NCBI RefSeq assembly: GCF_009770985.1
Contig: NZ_WSRW01000003.1
Span: 543,275-607,274, forward strand
Length of the DNA: 64,000 nt
Direction of reading: 5' to 3'
DNA from: Mucilaginibacter lacusdianchii
GTDB lineage: Bacteria > Bacteroidota > Bacteroidia > Sphingobacteriales > Sphingobacteriaceae
Shown here: positions 35,941-43,682 of the stretch, piece after piece
Layout: each line of letters opens with the position of its first letter
Numbering within the stretch: position 1 is the stretch's first letter
Position numbers and translations under genes: made by a program
The notes under the pieces: model-generated
Seen by the model: only the letters and a program-made list of their open reading frames with translations
Databases searched by the model: none
What the model was told of the DNA's origin: nothing

Positions 35941-36867
35941 TTATAATGAATCGTTGTTACGGTTCAATCTTTCTGTTTCTACCTCAGTATTCCGTACCGT
36001 GTCGCGGATGATTTCCTCACGTTCTTCCACGTTTTTGTTGATGGTTACTTCTTCAACTACTCGAGCTTCTTTGTTCACTACCGGTACTTCGGTGTGTTCG
36101 GTTAACTCAATTTGCCCCTCTTTAAAAGTGTCCAAATCTGAACTATCGGCCAGGCGATTTACCGGTGTCCGCTCTACATGTACACGCTCTTGTTTTAAAT
36201 TTACGGTTTCTTCTACCGGGCGCTCTACCATATTGGTAGTTACCCGCGTAGTACCTGTTTCTACTTGCTGTTTGCCAACATGTAAGTTTTCTTCTATTAC
36301 CGGAATGGATCTGTTAGTTTCATCGGCACTGCCTGTAACTTCTGTACGGTTTACGGGTGTACTATAATCGGTGTTAGTGTTGCGGCGCTCATATAACTTA
36401 TTGGGGTTATAATGCTCTTGATTATAAAACTCTTGATTGTGGTAAGTATCAGGTTCTACTGCTGCCATGCCCGCCGCTCCTGCGCCCGAAAAGGCTGTTA
36501 ATATAGCAGTTTCTGTTGCGGCAGTTAATTCGTTGCCAGTATAAGCGGGTAATGTTTCAAGTCGCTCTTTGGTAGCGTATGGCACTATTACGTCATCATC
36601 GTTTTCGTGCAATTCCGCAACGCCTATCGGAATCAAAACTTTGCGTGCCTCTAAAGCCAAATCATTGGCATCTGTATCCAACACAATGTAGCGTACTTTT
36701 TGTGTTGCCGGGTTGAACAGTAATTCGTCCACCTCGCCAATTACCTGTCCTTGTTCATTTTTTACGTCCCAACCTTTAATATTAGGTTGTCCGTCTACTA
36801 TCTCGTAATCGCTGCCACCCAGTTCTTCCAAGTGGTTATATTCAGCGCTGTTTTCGTTATAAGCCAT
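35941..36867 (-). CDS. PRC-barrel plus YsnF/AvaK (DUF2382) stress protein
   Basis: The 308-residue protein has an N-terminal PRC-barrel (about residues 20-105, IKGWDVKNEQGQVIGEVDEL and VRYIVLDTD), a low-complexity Asn/Tyr-rich linker, and a C-terminal YsnF/AvaK domain (about 185-305) with IPVIEENLHVGKQ, RPVEETVNL, VHVERTPVNR and VPVVNKEARVVEEV. YsnF/AvaK proteins are linked to general stress in Bacillus and cyanobacteria; their function is unresolved. It is the last of four minus-strand genes and shares near-identical segments with the paralogue at 37673-38470. Confidence 0.85.
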   Translation of the reverse strand: MAYNENSAEYNHLEELGGSDYEIVDGQPNIKGWDVKNEQGQVIGEVDELLFNPATQKVRYIVLDTDANDLALEARKVLIPIGVAELHENDDDVIVPYATKERLETLPAYTGNELTAATETAILTAFSGAGAAGMAAVEPDTYHNQEFYNQEHYNPNKLYERRNTNTDYSTPVNRTEVTGSADETNRSIPVIEENLHVGKQQVETGTTRVTTNMVERPVEETVNLKQERVHVERTPVNRLADSSDLDTFKEGQIELTEHTEVPVVNKEARVVEEVTINKNVEEREEIIRDTVRNTEVETERLNRNNDSL

Positions 36868-36930
36868 TGTTTTAAAATGCTAATGTTTTAATTTGCTTTC
36901 TGAAGCAGTAATTGCCTCTATTGTAAATGC

Positions 36931-37590
36931 TTACTGCTTTGTACCTGCAGTATCGGGTATAGCAACAATTTCTACACTTCGGTTTTGTTGCCGACCAGCA
37001 GCAGTTGCGTTGCTGGCTAATGGCTCTGATTCGCCAAATGAATGCAGGGAAACTTTGCTTTCGCTAATGTTGCCGTTTTTCACCAGCCAATTGCGCACGG
37101 CCTCGGCTCGTTTTGCACCCAAATCTTTATTATGGCCTGCGTCGCCTTTGGAATCGGTGTGGCCATAAACACCTATATAATAATTTTTAAAGCGTTTTTC
37201 GAGCGATGCTGCAACCTGTTTTAATTGATTAGCGGCGCTGCCTTGCAAGGTATTTTGATCAGTAGCAAACAATACATTTTCGCCCAAACTGTAAATAGCG
37301 TACTTGTCGCCGCCACGTACTGTAATTGCTGTATCGGTTATCTCATCGTACGTTGCTCGGGGCGCATTTTCGAAATCTACATTGTTAAAACCCGGCGTGG
37401 TTGTAGCTACATCTGTTGTTGTACTACTGTCGGTTGTTACTGTTGTTGTAGAATCGGTTGTGGTTTCTGATCGGGTAGCTCCGTTTCTGCCTTTTAAAAA
37501 GTAAAATAAGAGTGCCAGTACTATAAGCAACAGTAGTAGCCATAGCCACCACGGTGTGCCTTTTTTGGGTCTTACATCTAATTCAGCCAT
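36931..37590 (-). CDS. Inner-membrane-anchored OmpA domain protein
   Basis: This 219-residue protein has no signal peptide but a single N-terminal membrane helix (WWLWLLLLLIVLALLFYFL, about 14-32). A Thr/Ser-rich linker (STTTDVATT and similar) spans about 38-65, followed by an OmpA-like peptidoglycan-binding domain (about 95-215) with VYGHTDSKGD, LGAKRAEAVRNWL and RQQNRSVEIVAI. It should tie the inner membrane to the cell wall. It sits 63 bp upstream of the PRC/YsnF gene and downstream of a terminator, so these two likely form one unit. Confidence 0.86.
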   Translation of the reverse strand: MAELDVRPKKGTPWWLWLLLLLIVLALLFYFLKGRNGATRSETTTDSTTTVTTDSSTTTDVATTTPGFNNVDFENAPRATYDEITDTAITVRGGDKYAIYSLGENVLFATDQNTLQGSAANQLKQVAASLEKRFKNYYIGVYGHTDSKGDAGHNKDLGAKRAEAVRNWLVKNGNISESKVSLHSFGESEPLASNATAAGRQQNRSVEIVAIPDTAGTKQ

Positions 37591-37624
37591 GATTATTGTT
37601 TAGTGTGTTGAAAATGATAAATAA

Positions 37625-37664
37625 AAAAATACTGCGCCGCTAGCAAAAGCTAGGCCGGCGCAGT
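37625..37664 (-). terminator. Terminator of the YflT/YsnF gene
   Basis: On the minus strand ACTGCGCCGG..CTAGC pairs with GCTAG..CGGCGCAGT (two-base bulge) around a TTTT loop, followed by ATTTTTTTAT. It begins nine bases after the stop of the gene at 37673. Confidence 0.82.
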
Positions 37665-37672
37665 AGCAATAA

Positions 37673-38470
37673 TTACAATGAGCTATTATCCTGACTGTTG
37701 CGGTACAGCGGATCTGTGCTTTCAATTTTTTCTGTATCTACCTCGGTATGACGAACGGTGTCGCGAATAGTCTCTTCGCTTTCTGAAATATTTTTGCCCA
37801 GGCTTACTTCTTCTACCACTCTGGCATCTTTATTTACTACCGGTACTTCGGCATGTTCGGTTACTTCCACGGTACCTTCTTTAAAGTTATTAAAGTCGGC
37901 TTCAGTAGCAGGGCGGTTAACCGCTGTGCGTTCAACACTTACATGTTCATGGCGCAGGCGGATACTTTCCTCAACCGGGCGCTCCACAATGCGGCTGCGC
38001 AAACGCACACCACCTGTTTCTACCTCGCGTTTACCTACCTGTAACTCCTCTTTAATCACCGGAATAGATTCTGATGTAGAAGCGGTGGTATCTGTAGTTG
38101 TTGAAGCGAATCCCTGTGTAGCGCTGTTGTTACCTTCCGCATTCCACTCGTTCACATCAACAGCGCCATAGTTATCTAAAATAGTCAGCGCTTGTTGAGC
38201 TTCAGCTTCGCTTCTGGTATGTACGGTTACAACGGTACCTCTACGGGCAGCATCGGTATACTTGGTGCGTACGTTGTCATCATCGCTGCTAAACAGGTTG
38301 CTGAAAAAGTTGCCGACGCGGTCGCCGGTATCTTCATTAGCATTAGTATCAGTACCTTCCTGAGTCGAGATATCGATATCGCTGCTGTTAAAACCGTTAT
38401 TTACTAAATATTCCTTTGCTTCTTGCGCTTCGCTGGTATAGCTAAAAACGCCAATTACGGTGTGTGACAT
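37673..38470 (-). CDS. General stress YflT-like plus YsnF/AvaK (DUF2382) protein
   Basis: The 265-residue protein opens with HTVIGVFSYTSEAQEAKEYLVNNGF, the YflT-like general stress domain, contains VVTVHTRSEAEAQQALTILDNYGA, then a Thr-rich linker and a C-terminal YsnF/AvaK domain (about 138-260) with SIPVIKEELQVGKREVETGG, RPVEESIRL, VSVERTAVNRP and VPVVNKDARVVEEV. These segments align closely with the PRC-containing paralogue, implying recent duplication with different N-terminal domains. It is ended by its own terminator. Confidence 0.85.
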   Translation of the reverse strand: MSHTVIGVFSYTSEAQEAKEYLVNNGFNSSDIDISTQEGTDTNANEDTGDRVGNFFSNLFSSDDDNVRTKYTDAARRGTVVTVHTRSEAEAQQALTILDNYGAVDVNEWNAEGNNSATQGFASTTTDTTASTSESIPVIKEELQVGKREVETGGVRLRSRIVERPVEESIRLRHEHVSVERTAVNRPATEADFNNFKEGTVEVTEHAEVPVVNKDARVVEEVSLGKNISESEETIRDTVRHTEVDTEKIESTDPLYRNSQDNSSL

Positions 38471-38532
38471 GTTAATAAAATTTAATGGTTATCGATTCGG
38501 TTAATTAATGTGTAATTTGGTGCTATAATTAA

Positions 38533-38973
38533 TTATAGCTTGGTTACCCGGTTTATCTCTACTTCTTCTTTGCGTAGAATTTCGGTAGTAGGTACGGTGG
38601 TTTCAACGCGGTGTTTTGTGATGTGTAGTTCTTCTACCAGCATTAAACGTTTCTCAACTACCAACACTTCTTTTACTACAGAAACTATGGTGGTATCGCC
38701 TTCTTGCCGAACGGCAGGAGGGACAGTGTCTATGTATTGATTGATAGGCTTTTTCTCAACCACAACTTCTTCGCGTACAACCGGAACGTCAACTGTTATT
38801 TCTTCGGAAGTTACTTTCTTGGAAATATTTACTTTACCGGTTTCTACTTGCTGCTTGTTTACCTGTAACTGCTCGGCAACTACCGGTACGGTGGTTGCCT
38901 CAACAGATTGTTTATCAGCTGTGGCTTCACGAGTGATGTTTTTTGATTCGGCAAATATTTTCCAGTTTTCCAT
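38533..38973 (-). CDS. Stand-alone YsnF/AvaK (DUF2382) protein
   Basis: This 146-residue protein consists almost only of a YsnF/AvaK domain: TVPVVAEQLQVNKQQVETGKV, VPVVREEVVVEKKPINQYI and VVEKRLMLVEELHITKH. It is the most divergent of the three paralogues here. The start is ATG 38973. Its last codons and stop lie in an AT-rich 18-bp palindrome (GCTATAATT/AATTATAGC, 38522-38539). A 62-bp gap to the next gene suggests possible co-transcription. Confidence 0.82.
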   Translation of the reverse strand: MENWKIFAESKNITREATADKQSVEATTVPVVAEQLQVNKQQVETGKVNISKKVTSEEITVDVPVVREEVVVEKKPINQYIDTVPPAVRQEGDTTIVSVVKEVLVVEKRLMLVEELHITKHRVETTVPTTEILRKEEVEINRVTKL

Positions 38974-39238
38974 GGTGGTAACCTGTGATTAAAATAATTA
39001 ACTTTTAGTTGTTGTAACTGCGTAAGATAATAGTATCACAGTCTATAATGTTTTAACAACTTTCAATTTTTTGTTGTTAAAATGAGTGTTTAGACATGCT
39101 TCTACCATGTTTTTTAATAGTTGTGTAACTATCCAATTACGCAGTTAAAATTTCGATTTTAGTTTATGGTGTTTTCTTTTAAGGAAAATTTAGCAAACAT
39201 ATTTTGGGTGTATTGATTATAATAGAAATTTAAATATT

Positions 39239-39664
39239 ATGTTCGATCAGATATTAAACATGGTTAAAGACCATTTAGGTAATAACCCCGAAGTTTCGTC
39301 AGCCATCCCTGGTGGGCAGGCTGATGCCGTACACCATGAAGTAGCCAGCTCGGTAGAAAATGGCATCAAAAATCAAGTTTCATCCGAAGGTGGGATAGGC
39401 GGTTTACTTTCGTCATTGGCTGGTGCCGGTTCAAGCAGCCCAGTAGCCAGTGCTATTACCGGTGGGCTAGTAGGTTCATTAACCAGTAAGTTTGGTTTGC
39501 CGCCAGCAGCTACCGGTGCTATTGCTGCTGCTATTCCGGGTATTCTAGCTAAGTTTGCTTATAAAACCAACGATCCTAACGATCACAGCTTAACACCTGA
39601 TAGCATATTAGGTTCAGTAACCGGCGGAAAAGGCTTGGGCGGTGCACTGGGCGGTTTGTTTTAA
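39239..39664 (+). CDS. Gly/Ala/Ser-rich DUF937-like protein
   Basis: The 141-residue product begins FDQILNMVKDHLG, a short amphipathic helix, then becomes rich in Gly, Ser and Ala (GGIGGLLSSLAGAGSSSP, TGGLVGSLTSKFGLPPAA) and ends GGKGLGGALGGLF. The style is that of the DUF937/YidB group, whose function is unknown. It diverges from the YsnF gene over a 265-bp AT-rich gap. There is no signal peptide. Confidence 0.75.
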   Translation: MFDQILNMVKDHLGNNPEVSSAIPGGQADAVHHEVASSVENGIKNQVSSEGGIGGLLSSLAGAGSSSPVASAITGGLVGSLTSKFGLPPAATGAIAAAIPGILAKFAYKTNDPNDHSLTPDSILGSVTGGKGLGGALGGLF

Positions 39665-39684
39665 TACGTTAACTGCATATATAG

Positions 39685-39720
39685 CAACAAAGGGTGGACG
39701 GTTTGGTCTGCCCTTTGTTG
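39685..39720 (+). terminator. Terminator-like hairpin
   Basis: CAACAAAGGG and its exact complement CCCTTTGTTG enclose a 16-base loop with a further short stem (GGAC/GTC). It lies 20 bp after the DUF937-like stop, but no clear T-run follows. Confidence 0.5.
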
Positions 39721-39760
39721 TATAGATACTTACTGCCAGTTACCAATAGTCAAACTGTTT

Positions 39761-40825
39761 ATGAAAAGCGCACATTTTTATACCTCGGATTTTTTAAGTG
39801 AAAAGCGAAACATAGCGGATAGTGCTGCAGATGAATTCGTAATACAGCATTTTTCGGATAGTGCCACTAAGATAACACTGCAAAGCTGGCTTGGAGGCCT
39901 CACGTATAACTATCAATTGCAAGATATACCCGCAGATTATCAAAATAAACCGCTATTGGTACAGGCAACACAAATACCAGACTTTGCTGATGTAAAGCAG
40001 ATGCATCGAGGGGCAGCGTTTTTTGCCCGTCATGCTTCATTAATTATGAATATGCTTGGCCTGCTGTCGTTACCTTACTGCTATGCCGCTGCTGATGGCG
40101 CAAGGGTACTTTATCTGTCTGAACGTATGCGGAGTGATGTAGGCAAGCGTTTGCAGGAAACCGGAGATTTTGTGTGGGACGTAATGGACCCCAACGCGTT
40201 TGAGTTTAACGGCCGAGGCTTTGTTAGTATATTAAAAGTACGTATTATGCATGCTGCTGTAAGGTACTACACCTCTCAAAGTGGTAAGTGGAATATGGCC
40301 TGGGGTGTGCCTGTCAATCAGGAAGATATGGCGGGAACTAACTTGTCATTTTCGCTTATTGTGATACGCGGTTTGCGCAAGTTGGATGTAGCGGTTACTT
40401 ATGAAGACCAGCAAGCGTTTATGCATCTATGGAATGTAGTAGGTTCAATGCTGGGTATACAAGCGGTGTTACTACCGCAAGATGGCCGGCAGGCTTTAGA
40501 ACTGGAGCAGGCTATCAGGCAAAGGCAGTTTAAATCTTCTAAACAGGGTAGTGAACTTACTAAAGCGCTAATTGACTACTTTAAATCAGTTAGCAATCAA
40601 ACAGGCCTTATACCCACAGATACAATTCAACTCATGCGTTACTTGTTAGGTGATGAGGTGGCTAATGTGTTGGATATCCCTAAAGGTAGTGTTTCTGCAG
40701 TAATAATTAATGCACTTAAATTTGCTGGTAGCTTGCAACAACTTCAGCCGCAATGGTCGGTTAGCCGGGCTTATCAATCACAATATGCCGACTTTAAAAA
40801 GCAGCAAGCCGGACTGAAAGCCTGA
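39761..40825 (+). CDS. DUF2236/MpaB-like oxygenase family protein
   Basis: This 354-residue mostly helical protein has the pattern of the MpaB/rubber oxygenase (DUF2236) family: DVKQMHRGAAFFARHASLIMN near residue 75, SLPYCYAAADGARVLYLSERM, then VRIMHAAVRYYT and the VPVNQEDMAGTNLSFSL segment near 190. In latex oxygenase Lcp this family binds a b-type heme. The real substrate in Bacteroidota is unknown. It begins at ATG 39761 and is followed 58 bp later by the NlpC/P60 gene on the same strand, which has its own probable promoter. Confidence 0.78.
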   Translation: MKSAHFYTSDFLSEKRNIADSAADEFVIQHFSDSATKITLQSWLGGLTYNYQLQDIPADYQNKPLLVQATQIPDFADVKQMHRGAAFFARHASLIMNMLGLLSLPYCYAAADGARVLYLSERMRSDVGKRLQETGDFVWDVMDPNAFEFNGRGFVSILKVRIMHAAVRYYTSQSGKWNMAWGVPVNQEDMAGTNLSFSLIVIRGLRKLDVAVTYEDQQAFMHLWNVVGSMLGIQAVLLPQDGRQALELEQAIRQRQFKSSKQGSELTKALIDYFKSVSNQTGLIPTDTIQLMRYLLGDEVANVLDIPKGSVSAVIINALKFAGSLQQLQPQWSVSRAYQSQYADFKKQQAGLKA

Positions 40826-40846
40826 TGCACGAAAAGTTTGTTTTTA

Positions 40847-40879
40847 TTTGAGTTGAAAATTGTATTTAGCCTATATTTA
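40847..40879 (+). promoter_or_regulatory. Probable promoter of the NlpC/P60 gene
   Basis: TTTG at 40847-40850 and TATATTTA at 40872-40879 (TAnnTTTG with the last base changed) are 21 bp apart. The box ends four bases before the ATG at 40884. Confidence 0.5.
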
Positions 40880-40883
40880 GGCG

Positions 40884-41453
40884 ATGAATTTAAGCTATTG
40901 TACCCGCATGCTTTTGCTTGCCCTGGTAATGGGTGTGCTGTTTACATCGTGTAAATCGAAAAAGGCTGTCATGAAGGGTTCGCCCGGTGAGGTAGTAAGG
41001 CCGCAAGGCTTCATTGCAGATAAATACGCCGAATTGATGGGTGTACGCAACGATGAGATTACTAATGGGCGTTTATATAACTTCATCGAACAATGGTATG
41101 CTACGCCTTATAAATTTGGTGGGATGGATCACGACGGTGTAGACTGTTCAGGCTTAACGATGCTGTTGGAGCAGCAGGTATACAGCATCAACATACCACG
41201 CATGACCAGCCAGCAAGTGAATGCCATTAAACGCAAATACGAAGACGAACTTCAGGAAGGTGATCTGGTTTTTTTTGATTTTGATGGTAAAAAATTTAGT
41301 CACGTTGGCGTATACCTTCAAAACGGGTACATTGTACATGCCAGTTCACGCAAAGGCGTTATAGTAGTACGCTTGCGCGACCCATCCATGTATAAATATT
41401 TTTCAAGAGGCGGTTCGGTAATCATGTCTGCAAACATGGCTCAAAACGAATAA
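40884..41453 (+). CDS. NlpC/P60 (C40) cell-wall hydrolase lipoprotein
   Basis: The 189-residue protein has a lipoprotein signal with lipobox FTSC (C23), a linker, and an NlpC/P60 domain (about 65-185). The catalytic residues read as C88 in DGVDCSGL, H140 in FSHVGVYL and H152 in IVHASSRKG. Such enzymes cut D-Glu-meso-DAP bonds in peptidoglycan stem peptides, here at the outer or inner membrane periplasmic face. It ends before a hairpin at 41550. Length is typical of Spr-like enzymes. Confidence 0.92.
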   Translation: MNLSYCTRMLLLALVMGVLFTSCKSKKAVMKGSPGEVVRPQGFIADKYAELMGVRNDEITNGRLYNFIEQWYATPYKFGGMDHDGVDCSGLTMLLEQQVYSINIPRMTSQQVNAIKRKYEDELQEGDLVFFDFDGKKFSHVGVYLQNGYIVHASSRKGVIVVRLRDPSMYKYFSRGGSVIMSANMAQNE

Positions 41454-41549
41454 ATTTCAACATGCTTGTCTGCCGCAATTGATCTGTTTAATGTCTAAGT
41501 GTAATTACTTAGCTAAGTACCCTACGCAGCCAACTAGAGTTTACGATAT

Positions 41550-41590
41550 AAATGAAAATCCCTGGAAAGTTCTTCCGGGGATTTTCATTT
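41550..41590 (+). terminator. Terminator-like hairpin
   Basis: AAATGAAAATCCC.GGAA pairs with TTCC.GGGATTTTCATTT around AGTTC, with a mismatch in the middle. It ends the NlpC/P60 gene about 97 bp after its stop. Only a short AT-rich stretch follows, so termination strength is unsure. Confidence 0.65.
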
Positions 41591-41650
41591 ACAAGGTTGC
41601 CTGTAAGTATTCCACAGCGTTTCCTATCATTTTAATATTTTTGCAATATT

Positions 41651-41779
41651 ATGGCTGAACAAAAAGAGGACTATTCGTTTTGGACCAAATACAAGCAATT
41701 TGCAGGTAACGAAATTATGCTTTACGTGGTAATGATTGTAGGCATTATACTGGGCATCATCATATTTAGTTACGTTTAG
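41651..41779 (+). CDS. 42-residue single-helix membrane protein
   Basis: A short frame encodes a polar N-terminus (AEQKEDYSFWTKYKQFAG) and one hydrophobic helix (EIMLYVVMIVGIILGIIIF) ending SYV. ATG, codon use and a clear membrane helix support a real gene. It follows the terminator of the NlpC/P60 gene. Its last 14 bp overlap the converging DUF3857 gene. Function unknown; small membrane proteins of this sort are often missed. Confidence 0.6.
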   Translation: MAEQKEDYSFWTKYKQFAGNEIMLYVVMIVGIILGIIIFSYV

Positions 41780-43682
41780 CCAGCGTCACTTTGTAGTTGT
41801 CGGCATCAGATACTTGCTTGTAAAAGTCAACCAACTCCTGGTAACTTTCTTTAGGATAGGTGCCATCGATCATCTTTATCTGCCTTTTATATACCAGCTG
41901 GTTTTGTGTGTTCATGGTGGCAGTAGCTTTGAATTGGCCAAACGGTTTGTTTATCTCAATAAACAGCGGGTTGGTTTCTATTTTTAAGCCGGCTGGCACT
42001 GTGTAGGTAATTTCGTCAATATCGGTGTACCCTCTGTTGATATACACAGCAGTGGTTCGGGTTCTCAACTCGCGCGGAACGCCGCTGACACGATTGACCG
42101 GATTTACCATAAAAAAGTATTTACCTGCAGATTGCGCCGCAAAATCAGTAGCTGCTAATTTGATATCTTCCTGATTAACCGGTGCAATGCCTTTCTGCCG
42201 CTTGTAGCTAAACGATTCAACCTCCAGGTTATCAATAGGGTAAAATTCTTTCAACTGCTCAATTTCCTTTTTGGTGTCTTGATTGTTGTCGTCTAGTGCC
42301 CGGTTTTCATATTGGGCACCTTCAAAAGTAGTCATCATGTTGCCGGTTAGGCCACCATTCTCACTCATGGTTAAGTTTGCTTTGCGTATCTGCCGGTTCT
42401 GATCGGCTGTGTATTTAGGGGTGTGCAAAAGCTTGCCACCATCGGGCGTGCAGGCCAGAACCCAGCGGTCGTCAGTAAAATCGCCCAAAAAGCCAAACGG
42501 AATTTTTTGGCTGGTACACTCCAGCCAGGTGGTGTCGTTTTTAAAAGGGACACATAATATTACATGGTTGGCCTGCGACATGCTGGCAAAATCTGTAAGC
42601 AGGCTACGCTTACGGCTATTGCCATACACTATGCAATAGTATGACTCTATACTGGCTGCCTTAAGCAGTGATTGCGTATAGTTTACCAAAGCCTTACAAT
42701 CGCCGTAATTCAACCGGTCAACATCTGACGCCAGGAAAGGCCTGAAACCACCGATACCTACCTGTATGCTAATGTAACGGGTACGGTTTTGCATGTATTC
42801 ATAAATAACCTTTGCTTTTTGCTTCGGGCTTTTAATGGTATCGGTTAAGGCTTTGATATAACTGATGGTTTCGTTTGGTAAAGCTGTTCTGCTTTTAAGC
42901 AGGTTTTCATATTGCCACTTCCCCAATTCGGCCCAGTTGTTAAATGATCCGTTTATGCCTTCATAATAAAAATTTTCGGGTGCAAATTTTACAACCGTTT
43001 TAATTTGCTCATAATCCGGGCTATAAGGTTCATTCCGTATGGCCTTCAGGGTTTTCACTTCCCAGGTGTAAGTTTTTTGCCCCGCAGCGTTAGTGCCAGT
43101 TATCACTTTGCCTGGAAAGTTAAACTCTTTGTAACGGAGGTTAAAATCAGGCTTGCACACAAATTCATATCTGCTGTCTTCTACCGCTGTGCCCAAAAAA
43201 TGATTGGGCACCCAGTCCGAAAAATTAAGCGACTGTTTGGAAGCAATTTGAACTTCATATTCTATGGTGTAAGGGTAGCTTATAGTTGCCGGATGGTAAT
43301 GTTTTAACCGGTTATCCGTAAACAATGAAAAGCCGTCGGCAGCGCTGTAGTCGCTAAAATTACTTTCCGAAAATTTTTTTACCAGTTTGCCATACTCATC
43401 GTAAACAGCGCCTTTTATAAGTTTAATACGATTACCCTTATCATATGGAATTACGATATCAGCATGTTCGTCACCATTTTTGTTTAGTATGGTAACTGCT
43501 ATTTTAAAGTTTTCAACAGTATTATCAAAGTCTTTAACTTCGGTGCTTTGTTCCATTTTACGCACAACAGCACTTGCATATGGCATTAAGTCTTTTGGAA
43601 TGGAAGCTGCTTCGTAATTTGTTTGTGCAAAACACGGATAAGCCAGCAAGCAAAAGGCTAGTCCGTAAAGTAAACGTATCAT
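41766..43682 (-). CDS. DUF3857 protein with transglutaminase-like domain (Cys/His kept)
   Basis: The 638-residue protein has a signal peptide (about 1-19, PCFAQ), a DUF3857 beta domain (about 60-240), a transglutaminase-like domain (about 280-420) and a C-terminal beta domain. The domain shows the cysteine in LNYGDCKALVNY and the histidine in ANHVILCVP, but the aspartate position reads WLECTS. It is coupled to the gene upstream by a 4-bp overlap (ATGA). It should act outside the inner membrane; the substrate of such Bacteroidota proteins is unknown. Confidence 0.85.
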   Translation of the reverse strand: MIRLLYGLAFCLLAYPCFAQTNYEAASIPKDLMPYASAVVRKMEQSTEVKDFDNTVENFKIAVTILNKNGDEHADIVIPYDKGNRIKLIKGAVYDEYGKLVKKFSESNFSDYSAADGFSLFTDNRLKHYHPATISYPYTIEYEVQIASKQSLNFSDWVPNHFLGTAVEDSRYEFVCKPDFNLRYKEFNFPGKVITGTNAAGQKTYTWEVKTLKAIRNEPYSPDYEQIKTVVKFAPENFYYEGINGSFNNWAELGKWQYENLLKSRTALPNETISYIKALTDTIKSPKQKAKVIYEYMQNRTRYISIQVGIGGFRPFLASDVDRLNYGDCKALVNYTQSLLKAASIESYYCIVYGNSRKRSLLTDFASMSQANHVILCVPFKNDTTWLECTSQKIPFGFLGDFTDDRWVLACTPDGGKLLHTPKYTADQNRQIRKANLTMSENGGLTGNMMTTFEGAQYENRALDDNNQDTKKEIEQLKEFYPIDNLEVESFSYKRQKGIAPVNQEDIKLAATDFAAQSAGKYFFMVNPVNRVSGVPRELRTRTTAVYINRGYTDIDEITYTVPAGLKIETNPLFIEINKPFGQFKATATMNTQNQLVYKRQIKMIDGTYPKESYQELVDFYKQVSDADNYKVTLAKRN

